Below are positions 16,755 to 26,884 of a stretch of DNA of 64,000 bases, piece after piece; the stretch's first letter is position 1, and the number at the start of each line of letters is the position of its first letter. Below the pieces are notes generated by a model. It saw nothing but the letters and a program-made list of their open reading frames with translations, had not been told where the DNA came from and ran no database searches. The translations under genes were made by a program, and so were the position numbers. The stretch comes from Bosea vaviloviae (GTDB lineage Bacteria; Pseudomonadota; Alphaproteobacteria; Rhizobiales; Beijerinckiaceae): NCBI RefSeq assembly GCF_001741865.1, contig NZ_CP017147.1:5695001-5759000 (forward strand), written 5' to 3'.

Positions 16755-17573
16755 TTACGCCGCCGCCTCCGTCACCTCGTCGGTCCAGACCTTGAAGCTC
16801 GTCAGCACATTGGGGCCGAAGGTGGTGGCGATGGCGACGTCGGCCGCATCGCGGCCGCGCGCAATCAGTACCCGGCCGATGCGCGCGACATTGTTGCGCG
16901 GATCGAACATCTGCCAGCCGCCTTCGAGATAAGCCTCGAAGGACGCCGCGAAATCGCCCGGCGGCCAGGGCTTCGGCGTGCCGACATCGCCGAGATAGCA
17001 GGTGCAGTAGCGCGCCGGGATGTTCATCGCCCGGCAGAAGGCGATGGCGAGATGGGCGTAGTCGCGGCAGACGCCGCGCCCCTCGCGATAGGCATCCGAC
17101 GCGGTGCGGGTCACGCTGGCGTCGTTGTAGTTGAAGGCGATGCGCTGATTGACGAAATCGCAGATCGCCTGAACGCGCGGCGCTCCCGGCTGGGTGTGGC
17201 CGAAGAGTTGCCAGGCAAGATCGAGCAGGCGGTCGGAGTCGCAGAAGCGACTGGCGATCAGGAAGGTGATGCACTCCTCCGGCAATTGCTCGACTGGAAT
17301 CTGCCCCGCATTGCGATTGAAGGATTCCGGCAAGCCCGTATCCGAGATCACGGCATCGGCCGTGATCCGCATATGGCCCTGCGGCGCGAGCAGGCGGCTG
17401 CACCAATTGCCGAACACGTCGCGATAGGCGCTGACGGGGACGGAGGGGCTGATGCGCATATGGTCGGGTGCAGCGAGATCCGAAACCCGGCTGAAATGCA
17501 CATGCAGCATCAGGATGACCGGAGTCGGTTGCGGAAAGTCGTAGTCGAGCTCGTAGCCGATCCTGAGTTTCAC
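16755..17573 (-). CDS. Transglutaminase-like family protein
   Basis: 272-aa papain-fold protein of the transglutaminase/protease-like superfamily. The N-terminal beta domain (residues 1-90; LRIGYELDYDFPQPTP) precedes the core. The catalytic Cys lies in GRGVCRDYAHLAIAFCRAMNIPARYC (about residue 170). The His and Asp partners probably fall in AYLEGGWQMFDPRNN. No signal peptide, so cytoplasmic. In alphaproteobacteria these proteins often sit beside circularly permuted ATP-grasp genes, but none is present here. Likely a peptidase or amide hydrolase; substrate unknown. Confidence 0.88.
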   Translation of the reverse strand: MKLRIGYELDYDFPQPTPVILMLHVHFSRVSDLAAPDHMRISPSVPVSAYRDVFGNWCSRLLAPQGHMRITADAVISDTGLPESFNRNAGQIPVEQLPEECITFLIASRFCDSDRLLDLAWQLFGHTQPGAPRVQAICDFVNQRIAFNYNDASVTRTASDAYREGRGVCRDYAHLAIAFCRAMNIPARYCTCYLGDVGTPKPWPPGDFAASFEAYLEGGWQMFDPRNNVARIGRVLIARGRDAADVAIATTFGPNVLTSFKVWTDEVTEAAA

Positions 17574-17665
17574 GCGATGCCTTCCGCGCGACTTTGCGCG
17601 CTGGTGATGGGTGGCCCCTCAGCCGGAGCAACCATCATGCACGTTTCCGGCCAAGCTGGCGCGCT

Positions 17666-18616
17666 TCATGGCGAAGTCGCCGGCCGGCCCGGCTGATTGC
17701 GCATACGGTCAGCCCATTGGAACAGCTCGCGCTGCCGCTCGGCCTGGCTCGGCGCACCGGGCAGACGGGACGGGACCGCAGGCGTATCGAGCCAGGCCGG
17801 GCGGCGCGGACAGAGCGAAGCGATCTCGTAGACAGAGTCGGCCGGCAGCGGCGCACGATAGCGCGGCGCCAGCCCGTCATAGGGTTTTCGCGAGCTCCAG
17901 GCCGCCTCGGTGTAATCGATCGCTTCAGCCACAGCCCCAGTGTCCGCGTCGTCAGGGTAGCGCAGCGCCGGATCCGACAGCGTGATCACCACCTCTGCAA
18001 TACCGTAGAGCCCGGTTGGAAAACTCGTGCGGCCGGTATCGTAGGAGAACCCGCCGCTGCGTCCCGAGCCGCCGCCGAACAAGGCCGGACCCGACATGCC
18101 CACAATGCGCTGGTCGAGCGCATAGGTGAAGGTCTCGGCGCGTCGCACCAGCGGCTTCTCGACGCGATCGGGAAACGCCTTCCGATAGGATTCGAACATC
18201 TGCCAGCTCTGCGGCTGGCGCGGCGGCACTGTGGCCTGCGAGATCAAAACCGCCTTGTTGGCGCGCATCACCGCATGCATCGCCATCATCCGGCCAATCA
18301 TGTCAGGCCCGGCGACGCGCATATAGCTGTCGACGCGCGTCTTCAGCAGCCCTTGCAGGCAGGAGACCGGCGAGCTTGCCTCGCCGCAGCCGCCACCACC
18401 GCTCTCGCCATCGCGCTCGATGCGCGAGACCAGATTGCGGAACCCCGCGGCGTCGAGCGAACCCATCGCGCAGATGTCGGTTTGCGCCGGCTGGACGGAT
18501 TTCACTGTCACGAAGCGATACCAGCCGGCCCGGCCGAGACCATAGAGGAAGCACAGCCCGATGAAGCCGGCGACGCAGAGCTGGAAGGCGTGTTTGCGGA
18601 TCCAGTCTTCCGACAT
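17666..18616 (-). CDS. Membrane-anchored hypothetical protein
   Basis: 316 aa, unknown family. A single N-terminal transmembrane helix (FQLCVAGFIGLCFLYGLG, about residues 10-27) would leave the rest in the periplasm. The middle includes a cysteine-containing segment (GGGGCGEASSPVSCLQ) that may form a disulfide. The ATG at 18616 is chosen because AGGAG lies 9 bases upstream. It converges on no partner; the aminotransferase gene is divergent. I recognise no catalytic motif. Confidence 0.7.
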   Translation of the reverse strand: MSEDWIRKHAFQLCVAGFIGLCFLYGLGRAGWYRFVTVKSVQPAQTDICAMGSLDAAGFRNLVSRIERDGESGGGGCGEASSPVSCLQGLLKTRVDSYMRVAGPDMIGRMMAMHAVMRANKAVLISQATVPPRQPQSWQMFESYRKAFPDRVEKPLVRRAETFTYALDQRIVGMSGPALFGGGSGRSGGFSYDTGRTSFPTGLYGIAEVVITLSDPALRYPDDADTGAVAEAIDYTEAAWSSRKPYDGLAPRYRAPLPADSVYEIASLCPRRPAWLDTPAVPSRLPGAPSQAERQRELFQWADRMRNQPGRPATSP

Positions 18617-18717
18617 CGCACTCGCGCTCCTGCCCGCATGTCGACCGGTCGATGGCGTCAAATTCGCTTCGTTGCTGGCAATGATCAAGCACTCTTGCTT
18701 GCGGTGCCGGCGCTTGA

Positions 18718-19983
<1,266 letters not shown>

Positions 19984-19988
19984 GACGC

Positions 19989-20435
19989 ATGACAGGGGGC
20001 GAGAGCCGGCCGCAGGCTGCCGCTCGCCCCCTGTCCCGCCGCCATCTGCTGGCGACGCTGGCCTCGATAGTGCTGGCGGAAACCGCCCGCGCCCAAGGCT
20101 CGGGCACGCTGTCGGCCCGCGAGGCCCATGACGGCGTCACGGCCGGCGCCCTGCTCGTCATCGACATCCGCACGCCCGACGAATGGACCGACACCGGCGT
20201 CCCGCAGGGCGCGCTCCGGCTCGACGCCGAGTCAGCCGGCTTCGAGGTCCGGCTCGCAGGCATACGCCTCGACCATCCCGGCAAACGCATCGCCTTGATC
20301 GACCGCAGCGGCGGGATGGCAGCCAGTCTTCAGGCGAAGCTGGCCGGCCGCGGCTGGCGCGATCTCGTCACGGTCCGTGGCGGCATGCTGGGGCCAGGCG
20401 GCTGGCTGTCGGAGAAGCTGCCGGTCGTACCGTAG
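19989..20435 (+). CDS. Exported rhodanese-like protein lacking the catalytic cysteine
   Basis: 148 aa. A twin-arginine-type signal (LSRRHLLATLASIVLAETARAQ) is followed by a rhodanese domain: VIDIRTPDEWTDTGVPQGA, then LIDRSGGMAASLQAKLAGRGW, then VRGGMLGPGGWL. In active rhodaneses the loop is CRxGxR; here the Cys position is Asp (IDRSGG), so sulfur transfer by the usual route is impossible. Probably a periplasmic binding module. It begins 5 bases after the aminotransferase stop. A family A repeat overlaps its stop codon. Confidence 0.85.
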   Translation: MTGGESRPQAAARPLSRRHLLATLASIVLAETARAQGSGTLSAREAHDGVTAGALLVIDIRTPDEWTDTGVPQGALRLDAESAGFEVRLAGIRLDHPGKRIALIDRSGGMAASLQAKLAGRGWRDLVTVRGGMLGPGGWLSEKLPVVP

Positions 20436-20484
20436 AGCAGGATACGAAAAAGTGGGGACCGGTTTTTCGCATTGATCCTGCTCT
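20434..20484. repeat. Dispersed intergenic repeat, family A copy 3
   Basis: AGAGCAGGATACGAAAAAGT, GGGACCGG, TTTTTCGC and ATTGATCCTGCTCT form an imperfect palindrome. It is nearly the reverse complement of 1678-1729. Confidence 0.85.
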
Positions 20485-20509
20485 CACTCTGAGATGAGAG
20501 ACGGATTCA

Positions 20510-20548
20510 GATCTCAGATGGGGCTACTATGTGACCCCATCTGAGATC
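20510..20548. repeat. Perfect 14-bp inverted repeat
   Basis: GATCTCAGATGGGG at 20510-20523 is exactly complementary to 20535-20548 with an 11-base loop and no T-run. It lies between converging genes, after a family A repeat, in the same arrangement as 4822-4925. Confidence 0.85.
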
Positions 20549-20572
20549 ATCCGGCTCTGACCGCCCCGCAGA

Positions 20573-21334
20573 TCAGGTGATCTCCGCCAGCCTTGTGTCC
20601 TGCGACAGCACCAGGCACCAATGCGGCTCGAAATCGGCGCCCAGCGGCCAGATGTAGGCCTCGAAGATCGCAAGCAACCGCGCCTGGTAGCGCTCGAACC
20701 AGGCCCTGTCGCAGAGCACGAATTTGGTCGCGCCGACGATGGTCTCGCGGTCGATCACGCAGAGCGGCACGATCTCCGGATTGGCCTCAAGATAGGCCTG
20801 CACCGTCACCATCAATGTCGGGTAGCCCGGATGCAGCATGTCGTCGAGCACGATCAGCCCGCCCTCGCTGAGGCAGGCTGTGGCGAGCACGAGGTCCTTG
20901 GCCAGCGCCGCGCGCGAATGCTCGCCGTCGATATGGATCAGGCGGAAGCGCGAGCCGCCGGCATGGCCCATCAACTCGGCCGGCGTCATCACGCCGCTGT
21001 CACCCTTCACGGTGACGCGCCGCTCGGGCCCGACGCCATGCTTCAGGCAATTGGCCTCGAAGCGGCCCTTCACCCCATCATCGGGCCAGGAGAAGATATC
21101 GAGCGCGACTGCAAGCTCGCCCGGCTCCAATGCATGCGCCAGCGCGATGAAGAAACGGCCCTCAAAAGCACCGATCTCGGCAAGCGGCCCGCCCACGCCG
21201 TCTTCGGTCTGGAGCCGCAGCAGCCGTGCGCAGATCGCGGCGGCAAAGCGCGAGGACATGCCGACGACGCTGTCATAGCCCTGCGCGAGATAGGCAGCGA
21301 CAGCGGGATGCCCGGGCGAGGGAATATTCGTCAC
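20573..21334 (-). CDS. Class I SAM-dependent methyltransferase-like protein
   Basis: 253 aa. The Rossmann-like fold shows in LAEIGAFEGRFFIALAHAL (SAM loop, though with A-F-E instead of GxGxG), VALDIFSWPDDG, RLIHIDGEHSRAALAKDL and GGLIVLDDMLHPGYPT. This pattern fits the Methyltransf_24 type, related to cephalosporin hydroxylase/O-methyltransferases. No signal peptide. It overlaps the upstream DUF486 gene by 4 bases, indicating coupling. Substrate unknown. Confidence 0.8.
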   Translation of the reverse strand: MTNIPSPGHPAVAAYLAQGYDSVVGMSSRFAAAICARLLRLQTEDGVGGPLAEIGAFEGRFFIALAHALEPGELAVALDIFSWPDDGVKGRFEANCLKHGVGPERRVTVKGDSGVMTPAELMGHAGGSRFRLIHIDGEHSRAALAKDLVLATACLSEGGLIVLDDMLHPGYPTLMVTVQAYLEANPEIVPLCVIDRETIVGATKFVLCDRAWFERYQARLLAIFEAYIWPLGADFEPHWCLVLSQDTRLAEIT

Positions 21335-21690
21335 GCGGTCCTGCCCTGGAAGATGAAGAAGGCTCCGGCCGCAATTAACGCGAAGCCGATGGCGTGGTTC
21401 CAGCTCAGATCCTCCTTCAGCCAGAAGATCGAGAACAGCGCGAAGACGCTGAGCGTGATGACCTCCTGCATCGTCTTGAGCTGGGCGGCGGAATAAACAG
21501 CCGAGCCGATGCGGTTGGCCGGCACGGCCAGCATGTATTCCGGCAGCGCGATCATCCAGCTCGCCAGGATCGCAAGCCAGATCGCCGTGCTCTTGTAGCT
21601 GAGATGCCCGTACCAGGCGAAGGTCATGAAGACATTGGAGCCGATCAGCATGACGATAGGCAGGATATGCGCGGTGGAGATTGCGGGCAT
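21331..21690 (-). CDS. DMT family protein (DUF486)
   Basis: 119-aa inner-membrane protein with four predicted helices: [56 protein letters not shown] and [18 protein letters not shown]486 proteins resemble half-size drug/metabolite transporters. The middle motif [22 protein letters not shown] is characteristic. I chose the ATG at 21690; a longer reading to 21768 adds 26 non-conserved residues. It shares a 4-base overlap with the methyltransferase gene downstream. Transport substrate unknown. Confidence 0.88.
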   Translation of the reverse strand: MPAISTAHILPIVMLIGSNVFMTFAWYGHLSYKSTAIWLAILASWMIALPEYMLAVPANRIGSAVYSAAQLKTMQEVITLSVFALFSIFWLKEDLSWNHAIGFALIAAGAFFIFQGRTA

Positions 21691-21864
21691 GGAGGAGACG
21701 CTTCCGTTGGCAGGACGCTGGACAACTCTAAGGACTGCTGCGCTGTTCCCGACAGGGCCGGGCTTCAACCCAAGGCTGGGATAATCATGCGTGGCGCAAT
21801 GGCGCCAATGCGAGCCAAATGCAATCGCTCTTCACCCATGGACAAGGCCTGCTATAGCGGGCCG

Positions 21865-22341
21865 ATGACGGATCATCCCAAACCGATCGCCATCTATGTC
21901 GATGCCGACGCCTGCCCGGTGAAGCCGGAGATCTACCGTGTCGCCGAGCGCCATCGCCTGAAGGTCTTCGTCGTCGCCAACAGCTTCATGGCTGTGCCGC
22001 GCGAGCCCTGGATCGAGCGCGTGATCGTCTCGGACGGTTTCGACGCCGCCGACAACTGGATCGCCGAGCGCGTCTCGCGCGGGTCGATCGTCGTCACCTC
22101 CGACATCCCGCTCGCCGATCGCTGCATCAAGGCCGGCGCCGACGTCATCGGCTCGACCGGCAAACCCTTCACCGAGGCCTCGATCGGCATGGCGCTGGCA
22201 ACGCGCGACATGATGGAGGACCTGCGGGCGATGGGTGCGGCAAGCGGCGGACCGAAGCCCTTCTCGCCGAAGGACCGCTCGGCCTTCCTGCAGGCGCTCG
22301 ACCTGGCGATCCAGCGCTTGAAGCGGGCGGGTTTCGGCTGA
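21865..22341 (+). CDS. YaiI/YqxD family protein (UPF0178)
   Basis: 158-aa cytoplasmic protein with a PIN-like fold. The conserved stretches are [45 protein letters not shown] and [17 protein letters not shown], plus [10 protein letters not shown]. The acidic residues in DADACP and TSDIPLA match a putative metal site, but no activity is established for the family. ATG at 21865 chosen; one at 21838 is in frame. Stands alone. Confidence 0.9.
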   Translation: MTDHPKPIAIYVDADACPVKPEIYRVAERHRLKVFVVANSFMAVPREPWIERVIVSDGFDAADNWIAERVSRGSIVVTSDIPLADRCIKAGADVIGSTGKPFTEASIGMALATRDMMEDLRAMGAASGGPKPFSPKDRSAFLQALDLAIQRLKRAGFG

Positions 22342-22505
22342 CCCGTCATCGCGAGGCGTGCAGCGACGAAACAAGTCGCCCGCCATTCCGCGCAGGCAAA
22401 TGGCCTTGGGCAGACACTCACCTGCCGCTGGACGCATGCCGCCTTTGTCCGTAAATCACCAAGCAACAAGGCCCGTCTCCAAAACGGGCGCTGGGGAGGA
22501 AAATC

Positions 22506-23495
22506 ATGTCGTTGACCCGCCGTTCCGCGCTCGGCCTGATGGCCGGGGCCGCCTCCGCGCCGTCGCTCCTGGCGCCCTCGATCGTCCGGGCGCAGAGCTT
22601 CCCGGCCAGGCCGATCAGCCTCGTCGTGCCCTATCCGGCGGGTGGCCCGACCGACGCCATCGCCCGCTTCGTGGCGCAGGAGATGTCGAGTTCGATCGGC
22701 CAGAATGTGCTGGTCGACAACCGTGCCGGCGCTTCGGGCGCGGTCGGGACACGCGCCGTCGCCCATGGCGCCGCCGATGGCTACACCATCATCTTCGGCA
22801 ACAACCAGACGCATGGCAACAACATGTTCCTGCTGAAGGAGCCGGGCTATGACGCGGTCAAGGATTTTGCCCCGCTCTGCGGCGTCGGCGCCTTCGAGCA
22901 TGCCTTCGTCGTGCGCAACGACCTGCCCGCGAAGACCATCGCGGAACTGGTCGCGCTGGCCAAGGCCGACCCGGGCAAACTGAACTACGGCTCGACCGGC
23001 GTCGGCTCGGGCTCGCATCTTGCGATGGAGCTGTTCATGCAGCGCACCGGCATCAAGATGACGCATGTGCCCTTCCGGGGCGCGGCTCCCCTGGTGCAGG
23101 AGATCGTCGGCGGGCGCATCGACATCGCCAATTCGACGCTGCCGAGCGTGCTTGAACAGATCAACGCCGGCTCGATGCGCGCGCTTGCCTTGGCAAGCCC
23201 CGAGCGCAACCCGCGCGCCAAGGACATCCCGACCTTGCGCGAACAGGGCGTGAGCAATGCCGACGCCGATAGCTGGGCGGCGTTCTTCGCCCCCGCGGCG
23301 ACGCCCGCCCCCATTCTCGGCCAGCTCTCCAAGGCGGTGATGGCGGCAATCGCCAAGCCCGCAATCACCGAGTCGATCCTGAAGCTCGGCTTCACGCTGA
23401 AGGTCCGCGACCCCGACGCCTTCAAGCCCTATCACCTCCAGGAGATCGCGACCTGGAAGCAGATCATCGCCGATGCCGGCGTGAAGCCGGAATGA
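22506..23495 (+). CDS. Bug family tripartite tricarboxylate transporter substrate-binding protein
   Basis: 329-aa periplasmic receptor of the TctC/Bug class. The signal is LTRRSALGLMAGAASAPSLLAPSIVRAQ (residues 3-30). Hallmarks: PISLVVPYPAGGPTDAIARFVA, GQNVLVDNRAGASGAVGTRAVAHGAADGYTI, YGSTGVGSGSHLAMELF and VPFRGAAPLVQEIVGGRIDI. These bind carboxylated ligands. No TctA/TctB membrane genes are adjacent, common for orphan Bug proteins. GGGGAGG precedes the ATG. Ligand unknown. Confidence 0.94.
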   Translation: MSLTRRSALGLMAGAASAPSLLAPSIVRAQSFPARPISLVVPYPAGGPTDAIARFVAQEMSSSIGQNVLVDNRAGASGAVGTRAVAHGAADGYTIIFGNNQTHGNNMFLLKEPGYDAVKDFAPLCGVGAFEHAFVVRNDLPAKTIAELVALAKADPGKLNYGSTGVGSGSHLAMELFMQRTGIKMTHVPFRGAAPLVQEIVGGRIDIANSTLPSVLEQINAGSMRALALASPERNPRAKDIPTLREQGVSNADADSWAAFFAPAATPAPILGQLSKAVMAAIAKPAITESILKLGFTLKVRDPDAFKPYHLQEIATWKQIIADAGVKPE

Positions 23496-23591
23496 CACGC
23501 ACCACCTCACGTCAGCGTGAGTTGGAAGCAACCGAGTGGTGATCAGCGCGGTTGTCCCTATCTGACTGTCTGACGTCGGATCAGGAGCACC

Positions 23592-24722
23592 ATGATGCAT
23601 CGACCCGTTCTCGCTCTGGCGCTCGCGGCCGCCCTGTCCTTGCCTCTCGCGTCAGTTCAGGCCCAGCAGCGCTTTCCTTCGAGCGCGGGCGAACTTGTAG
23701 TCGAGACCGTGGCGAGCGGGCTGGAGCATCCCTGGGGCCTCGCCTTCCTGCCCGATGGCCGCATGCTGGTGACGGAGCGCCCGGGCCGATTGCGGATCGT
23801 TTCCGGCGACGGCGCGCTCTCGCGGCCATTGACCGGCATGCCCAATGTCGCGGGCCGAGGCCAGGGTGGCCTGCTCGACGTGACGCTCGATCCGAAATTC
23901 GCCGAGAACCGGCTGATCTATCTCTCCTTCTCCGAGCCCCGCGTCGGCGGCAACGGCACGAGCGTGGCGCGCGGCCAGCTCAATGCCAACGGCACGGGGC
24001 TGGAGAACGTCGCTGTCATCTTCCGGCAGATGCCGGCGATCAACAGCACCATGCATTTCGGATCGCGGCTGATCTTCGACCGCACGGGCGCGCTCTTCGT
24101 CACGGTCGGGGATCGCTACAGCGAGCGCGACCAGGCCCAGAATCCAGGGAACCATCTCGGCAAGATTATACGCATCCGTCCCGAAGGCGGCGCGCCCACC
24201 GATAATCCGAAGAAGCCGGGCTGGCAGCCGGAGATCTGGTCGATCGGCCACCGCAATGTACAAGGCGCGGCGCTTCACCCCGACACCGGCCAGCTCTGGA
24301 CCGCCGAGCACGGCGCGCGTGGCGGCGACGAGGTCAACACGCCCAAAGCCGGGCTGAACTATGGCTGGCCGGTCATCACCTATGGCGTCGACTATTCCGG
24401 CGCCAAGATCGGCGAGGGCACGGCCAAGCCCGGCATGGAGCAGCCGCTGTTCTATTGGGACCCGTCGATCGCCCCCTCGGGAGCAGCCTTCTATACCGGC
24501 AGCGCCTGGCCGGCCTGGAGGAATTCGCTCTTCGTCGGCGCGCTTGCCGGCCAGATGCTGATCCGGCTTTCAACCAGCGGCGAGACGGTGAGCGGCGAGG
24601 AGCGGCTGCTGACCACACTGGGCGAGCGCATTCGCGATGTCCGCCAGGGGCCCGACGGCTATCTCTATCTGCTCGGCGACGATGCCAAAGGGAAAGTGCT
24701 GAGAGTACGCCCGACACGGTGA
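23592..24722 (+). CDS. PQQ-dependent sugar dehydrogenase (YliI/Asd family)
   Basis: 376-aa exported six-bladed beta-propeller of the soluble aldose sugar dehydrogenase family. Signal peptide residues 1-24 end in VQAQ. Family landmarks are LEHPWGLAFLPDGRMLVTERPGRL, GQGGLLDVTLDPKF, GDRYSERDQAQNPGNHLGKIIRI, IGHRNVQGAALHPDTGQLWTAEHGARGGDEVN and GLNYGWPV. The enzyme oxidises aldoses in the periplasm using PQQ; substrate range unknown. PQQ synthesis genes are not in this window. Tandem ATGs at 23592 and 23595 are both possible. It converges with the DUF5666 gene. Confidence 0.93.
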   Translation: MMHRPVLALALAAALSLPLASVQAQQRFPSSAGELVVETVASGLEHPWGLAFLPDGRMLVTERPGRLRIVSGDGALSRPLTGMPNVAGRGQGGLLDVTLDPKFAENRLIYLSFSEPRVGGNGTSVARGQLNANGTGLENVAVIFRQMPAINSTMHFGSRLIFDRTGALFVTVGDRYSERDQAQNPGNHLGKIIRIRPEGGAPTDNPKKPGWQPEIWSIGHRNVQGAALHPDTGQLWTAEHGARGGDEVNTPKAGLNYGWPVITYGVDYSGAKIGEGTAKPGMEQPLFYWDPSIAPSGAAFYTGSAWPAWRNSLFVGALAGQMLIRLSTSGETVSGEERLLTTLGERIRDVRQGPDGYLYLLGDDAKGKVLRVRPTR

Positions 24723-24770
24723 TCGGCACGCCCATTCGGAGGTTGCCTGCGGCAGTCCTGACCTGAAAGC

Positions 24771-25940
24771 TCAGCGCGGTCCGCCGCCTCCACCACCTCC
24801 GCCGGAGCCGCCTCCACCTCCACCAGCACCGCCTCCAGGGCCGCCACCGCCGCCATCGCCACCAGGGCCGGCGCCTCCCGGGCCTCCGCCCGGCCCGCCT
24901 CCAGGACCGCCTGCTCCAGGACCGCCTGCTCCAGGACCGCCTGCTCCCGGACCACCAGGCCCCGTACCGCCCGGTCCGGCTGCACCGCCGCCACCGCCTT
25001 CCGAGCCGTTGACGCTGCCCTCAACCCGGATCGCGCTCAGGCTCAGCCCGCCCTGCGGATCGACCATGAATTCGACCACAGCGCGGGCCGTGGCCTGATC
25101 GGAGATCGCCACCGCGCCAGTGGTGTCCGCAAAGGCGAGGCCGCTGCCGAAGCGCAGATTCGCGCCCTCGCGGCGCAGGAAAGCCTCGAGCGACAGGCGT
25201 GTCACGCCCGGTTCGAGCGGCAGCGTCTCGGGCGCCGCATGCGCGACGACGAAGCCCGCAGCGGTCGGACGACCGGTCACGACGAGGCGTTGCCCGGCCC
25301 AGACGGGGTCGGCTCCGGCGAGCTTCAGCCCATCGATCCAGAGCCCCTCATCATCGGCTTCGACCGTCCCGGTGACACGATCGCGCCTCGCCTTGGCTGG
25401 CTCGACCAGGCTCGCCACAATGACCGCATCCGGCCGGCGCAGGCCACTGACCGCAACATAGGCGCCCGGCCGCCACCAAGGCGCGGGCTCCAGCCCGGAC
25501 ACATCGACGCGCTGGTTGAGCACATTCATCGTTCCATCCGCGATCTCGCGGATCCGGCCGACGACCTCCTGCACCACCGCGATCCGGGAGGTGATCGGCC
25601 CGGTCCTTCCCGGCCTGGTCGCCACACGCACGACCTGGCCGAGGCGCAGATCCCGCGACGATGCAGACCTGCCGTCGATCGTCACCGGAACGCGTGGCGG
25701 ATAGGCGATGCGGACATCGTTGACGATGATGCTGCCGAAACGGCGAATAGTGCCGACGAAGCCCGTGCCGCCAATGCCGCGATCCCCGCTGGCCTCGGTG
25801 GAGGGTGCAGCCCCCGTGCCGCCGATGCCCCGGTCTCCGGCCGTCTGCGCCTGCAGGCGCTGCACCGTTTCCGGCAAGACAAGTCCGCCGGCGAGCAGGG
25901 CCAGCAAATGGCGGCGCGAGAGCAGGGAAACGCGCCTCAC
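24771..25940 (-). CDS. Exported DUF5666 domain protein with glycine-rich tail
   Basis: 389 aa. A signal (LLSRRHLLALLAGGLVLPETVQRLQAQ) is followed by two GDRGIGGTG motifs. Then come repeated OB-like DUF5666 segments (FVGTIRRFGSIIVNDVRI; VRGIREIADGTMNVL-like; TGTVEADDEGLWIDGLKL). The last 70 residues are almost only Gly and Pro, encoded partly by 15-bp tandem repeats. A GTG start overlaps the stop of the DUF6502 gene by four bases (GTGA), so the two are coupled. Periplasmic or surface location is inferred; function unknown. Confidence 0.85.
   Translation of the reverse strand: MRRVSLLSRRHLLALLAGGLVLPETVQRLQAQTAGDRGIGGTGAAPSTEASGDRGIGGTGFVGTIRRFGSIIVNDVRIAYPPRVPVTIDGRSASSRDLRLGQVVRVATRPGRTGPITSRIAVVQEVVGRIREIADGTMNVLNQRVDVSGLEPAPWWRPGAYVAVSGLRRPDAVIVASLVEPAKARRDRVTGTVEADDEGLWIDGLKLAGADPVWAGQRLVVTGRPTAAGFVVAHAAPETLPLEPGVTRLSLEAFLRREGANLRFGSGLAFADTTGAVAISDQATARAVVEFMVDPQGGLSLSAIRVEGSVNGSEGGGGGAAGPGGTGPGGPGAGGPGAGGPGAGGPGGGPGGGPGGAGPGGDGGGGGPGGGAGGGGGGSGGGGGGGGPR
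24901..24945. repeat. Three 15-bp tandem repeats in the glycine-rich tail
   Basis: The unit CCAGGACCGCCTGCT occurs three times exactly at 24901-24945 and encodes GlyGlyProGlyAla on the minus strand. The unit length is a multiple of 3, so copy-number change would not break the frame. Confidence 0.9.
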
Positions 25941-26776
25941 CTCGGCCCGCCGGCATCTGGGCCGGTCGCCTCGCCATAGACATAGACGCCGAAATTCCAG
26001 CGCGCCGAGCCGCCCGGATCCGTCAGGCAGCCAGCATGCGCCTCGCGATTGGCCGTCTGCAGAGCCTCCAGGGCGAGCACCCGGGCGCGCTGCTCGAGCT
26101 TGCGGGCAAGCTCCGGCGAAAGGCCGTCATAATGCACCGCGCGCTCCAGGAAGGGCGGTTCGGCGGCAAGCACGTTGGAGACCGCCGCAGCGACATGATC
26201 GTGCAGGTTCCGGCCGAAATAATAAAGCTTTCGCTCATCGTCCCCGCGCGGAACGAAGGCCGCCTCGGCAAGCACGACCCGCCCCTCGCCGTCGAGACTG
26301 ACGAGGCCGCTATCGAGCCACTCGTCGAGCACCGCGCGCGGCCGGACATCGCGCGTCACCGAAGCGACGAGCGCCTCGAAGGAGGGCTCGGCATCGCCCG
26401 CCAGGCGCGCCAGCGGCAATGGCTTGCCGTCGGGCGCGCTGAAAGCAGGATCGGCCAGCCAGCGCGAGACAATCGACGAGGTCCGCGAGACCGAGGCCGG
26501 CACCGTCGCGACCGGAGCCCCGGCACCGCGCAACCGGCTGACCTCCTTGCGGTGAATGCCCGTCAGCAGGCTGACGCGGCTATCGGTCTGTTCTTTGCCC
26601 GGCAGACCGAAATCATGCTCGGCCACATTGACGTAAAGCTCGCGCAGGAGCTGAGCCAGCGCCGGAAAGGTCGTGCCGCTGCGGATGCACAATCGCACCA
26701 ATGGCCGCAGCAGGCGAGCCAGTGGCCCCTGCAGCGCGGCGGCTTCCGGGGCGGAACGCGGCGGCACGAATGTCAT
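25937..26776 (-). CDS. DUF6502 family protein, possible regulator
   Basis: 279 aa. The N-terminal 70 residues look like a winged-helix fold: LLRPLVRLCIRSGTTFPALAQLLRELYVNVAEHDF, then VSLLTGIHRKEVSRLRG as the likely recognition helix. The C-terminal half is helical with no motif I know. DUF6502 proteins are often encoded next to DUF5666 proteins, as here. It is divergent from two tiny membrane-protein genes, with two matching palindromes in between; self-regulation is inferred. Confidence 0.8.
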   Translation of the reverse strand: MTFVPPRSAPEAAALQGPLARLLRPLVRLCIRSGTTFPALAQLLRELYVNVAEHDFGLPGKEQTDSRVSLLTGIHRKEVSRLRGAGAPVATVPASVSRTSSIVSRWLADPAFSAPDGKPLPLARLAGDAEPSFEALVASVTRDVRPRAVLDEWLDSGLVSLDGEGRVVLAEAAFVPRGDDERKLYYFGRNLHDHVAAAVSNVLAAEPPFLERAVHYDGLSPELARKLEQRARVLALEALQTANREAHAGCLTDPGGSARWNFGVYVYGEATGPDAGGPR

Positions 26777-26800
26777 CGCTCTCCCTTACTCAATCACGAC

Positions 26801-26817
26801 GTGGGACACAATCCCAC
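26801..26817. promoter_or_regulatory. Palindrome 1, GTGGG-N7-CCCAC
   Basis: GTGGGACACAATCCCAC, a 17-bp palindrome starting 24 bases upstream of the DUF6502 start codon. The same GTGGG-N7-CCCAC layout recurs at 26868-26884. Likely operator. Confidence 0.6.
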
Positions 26818-26837
26818 AAAATTTTTGCACCGCACTC

Positions 26838-26867
26838 TTGACGCAAGCAGCTCGCCTCGATTTATAT
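26838..26867 (+). promoter_or_regulatory. Candidate promoter for the small membrane-protein genes
   Basis: TTGACG at 26838-26843 and TTATAT at 26862-26867 are separated by 18 bases. The second palindrome starts immediately after the -10 hexamer, so a bound repressor there would block transcription start. Confidence 0.5.
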
Positions 26868-26884
26868 GTGGGAAATATACCCAC
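26868..26884. promoter_or_regulatory. Palindrome 2, GTGGG-N7-CCCAC
   Basis: GTGGGAAATATACCCAC, same arms and spacer length as the site at 26801, 67 bp centre to centre. It lies 22 bases before the start of the gene at 26906. Confidence 0.6.

Noticed and set aside
16755-17573. Transglutaminase gene as part of a circularly permuted ATP-grasp/alpha-E cluster.
   Set aside because: Neither partner gene is adjacent.
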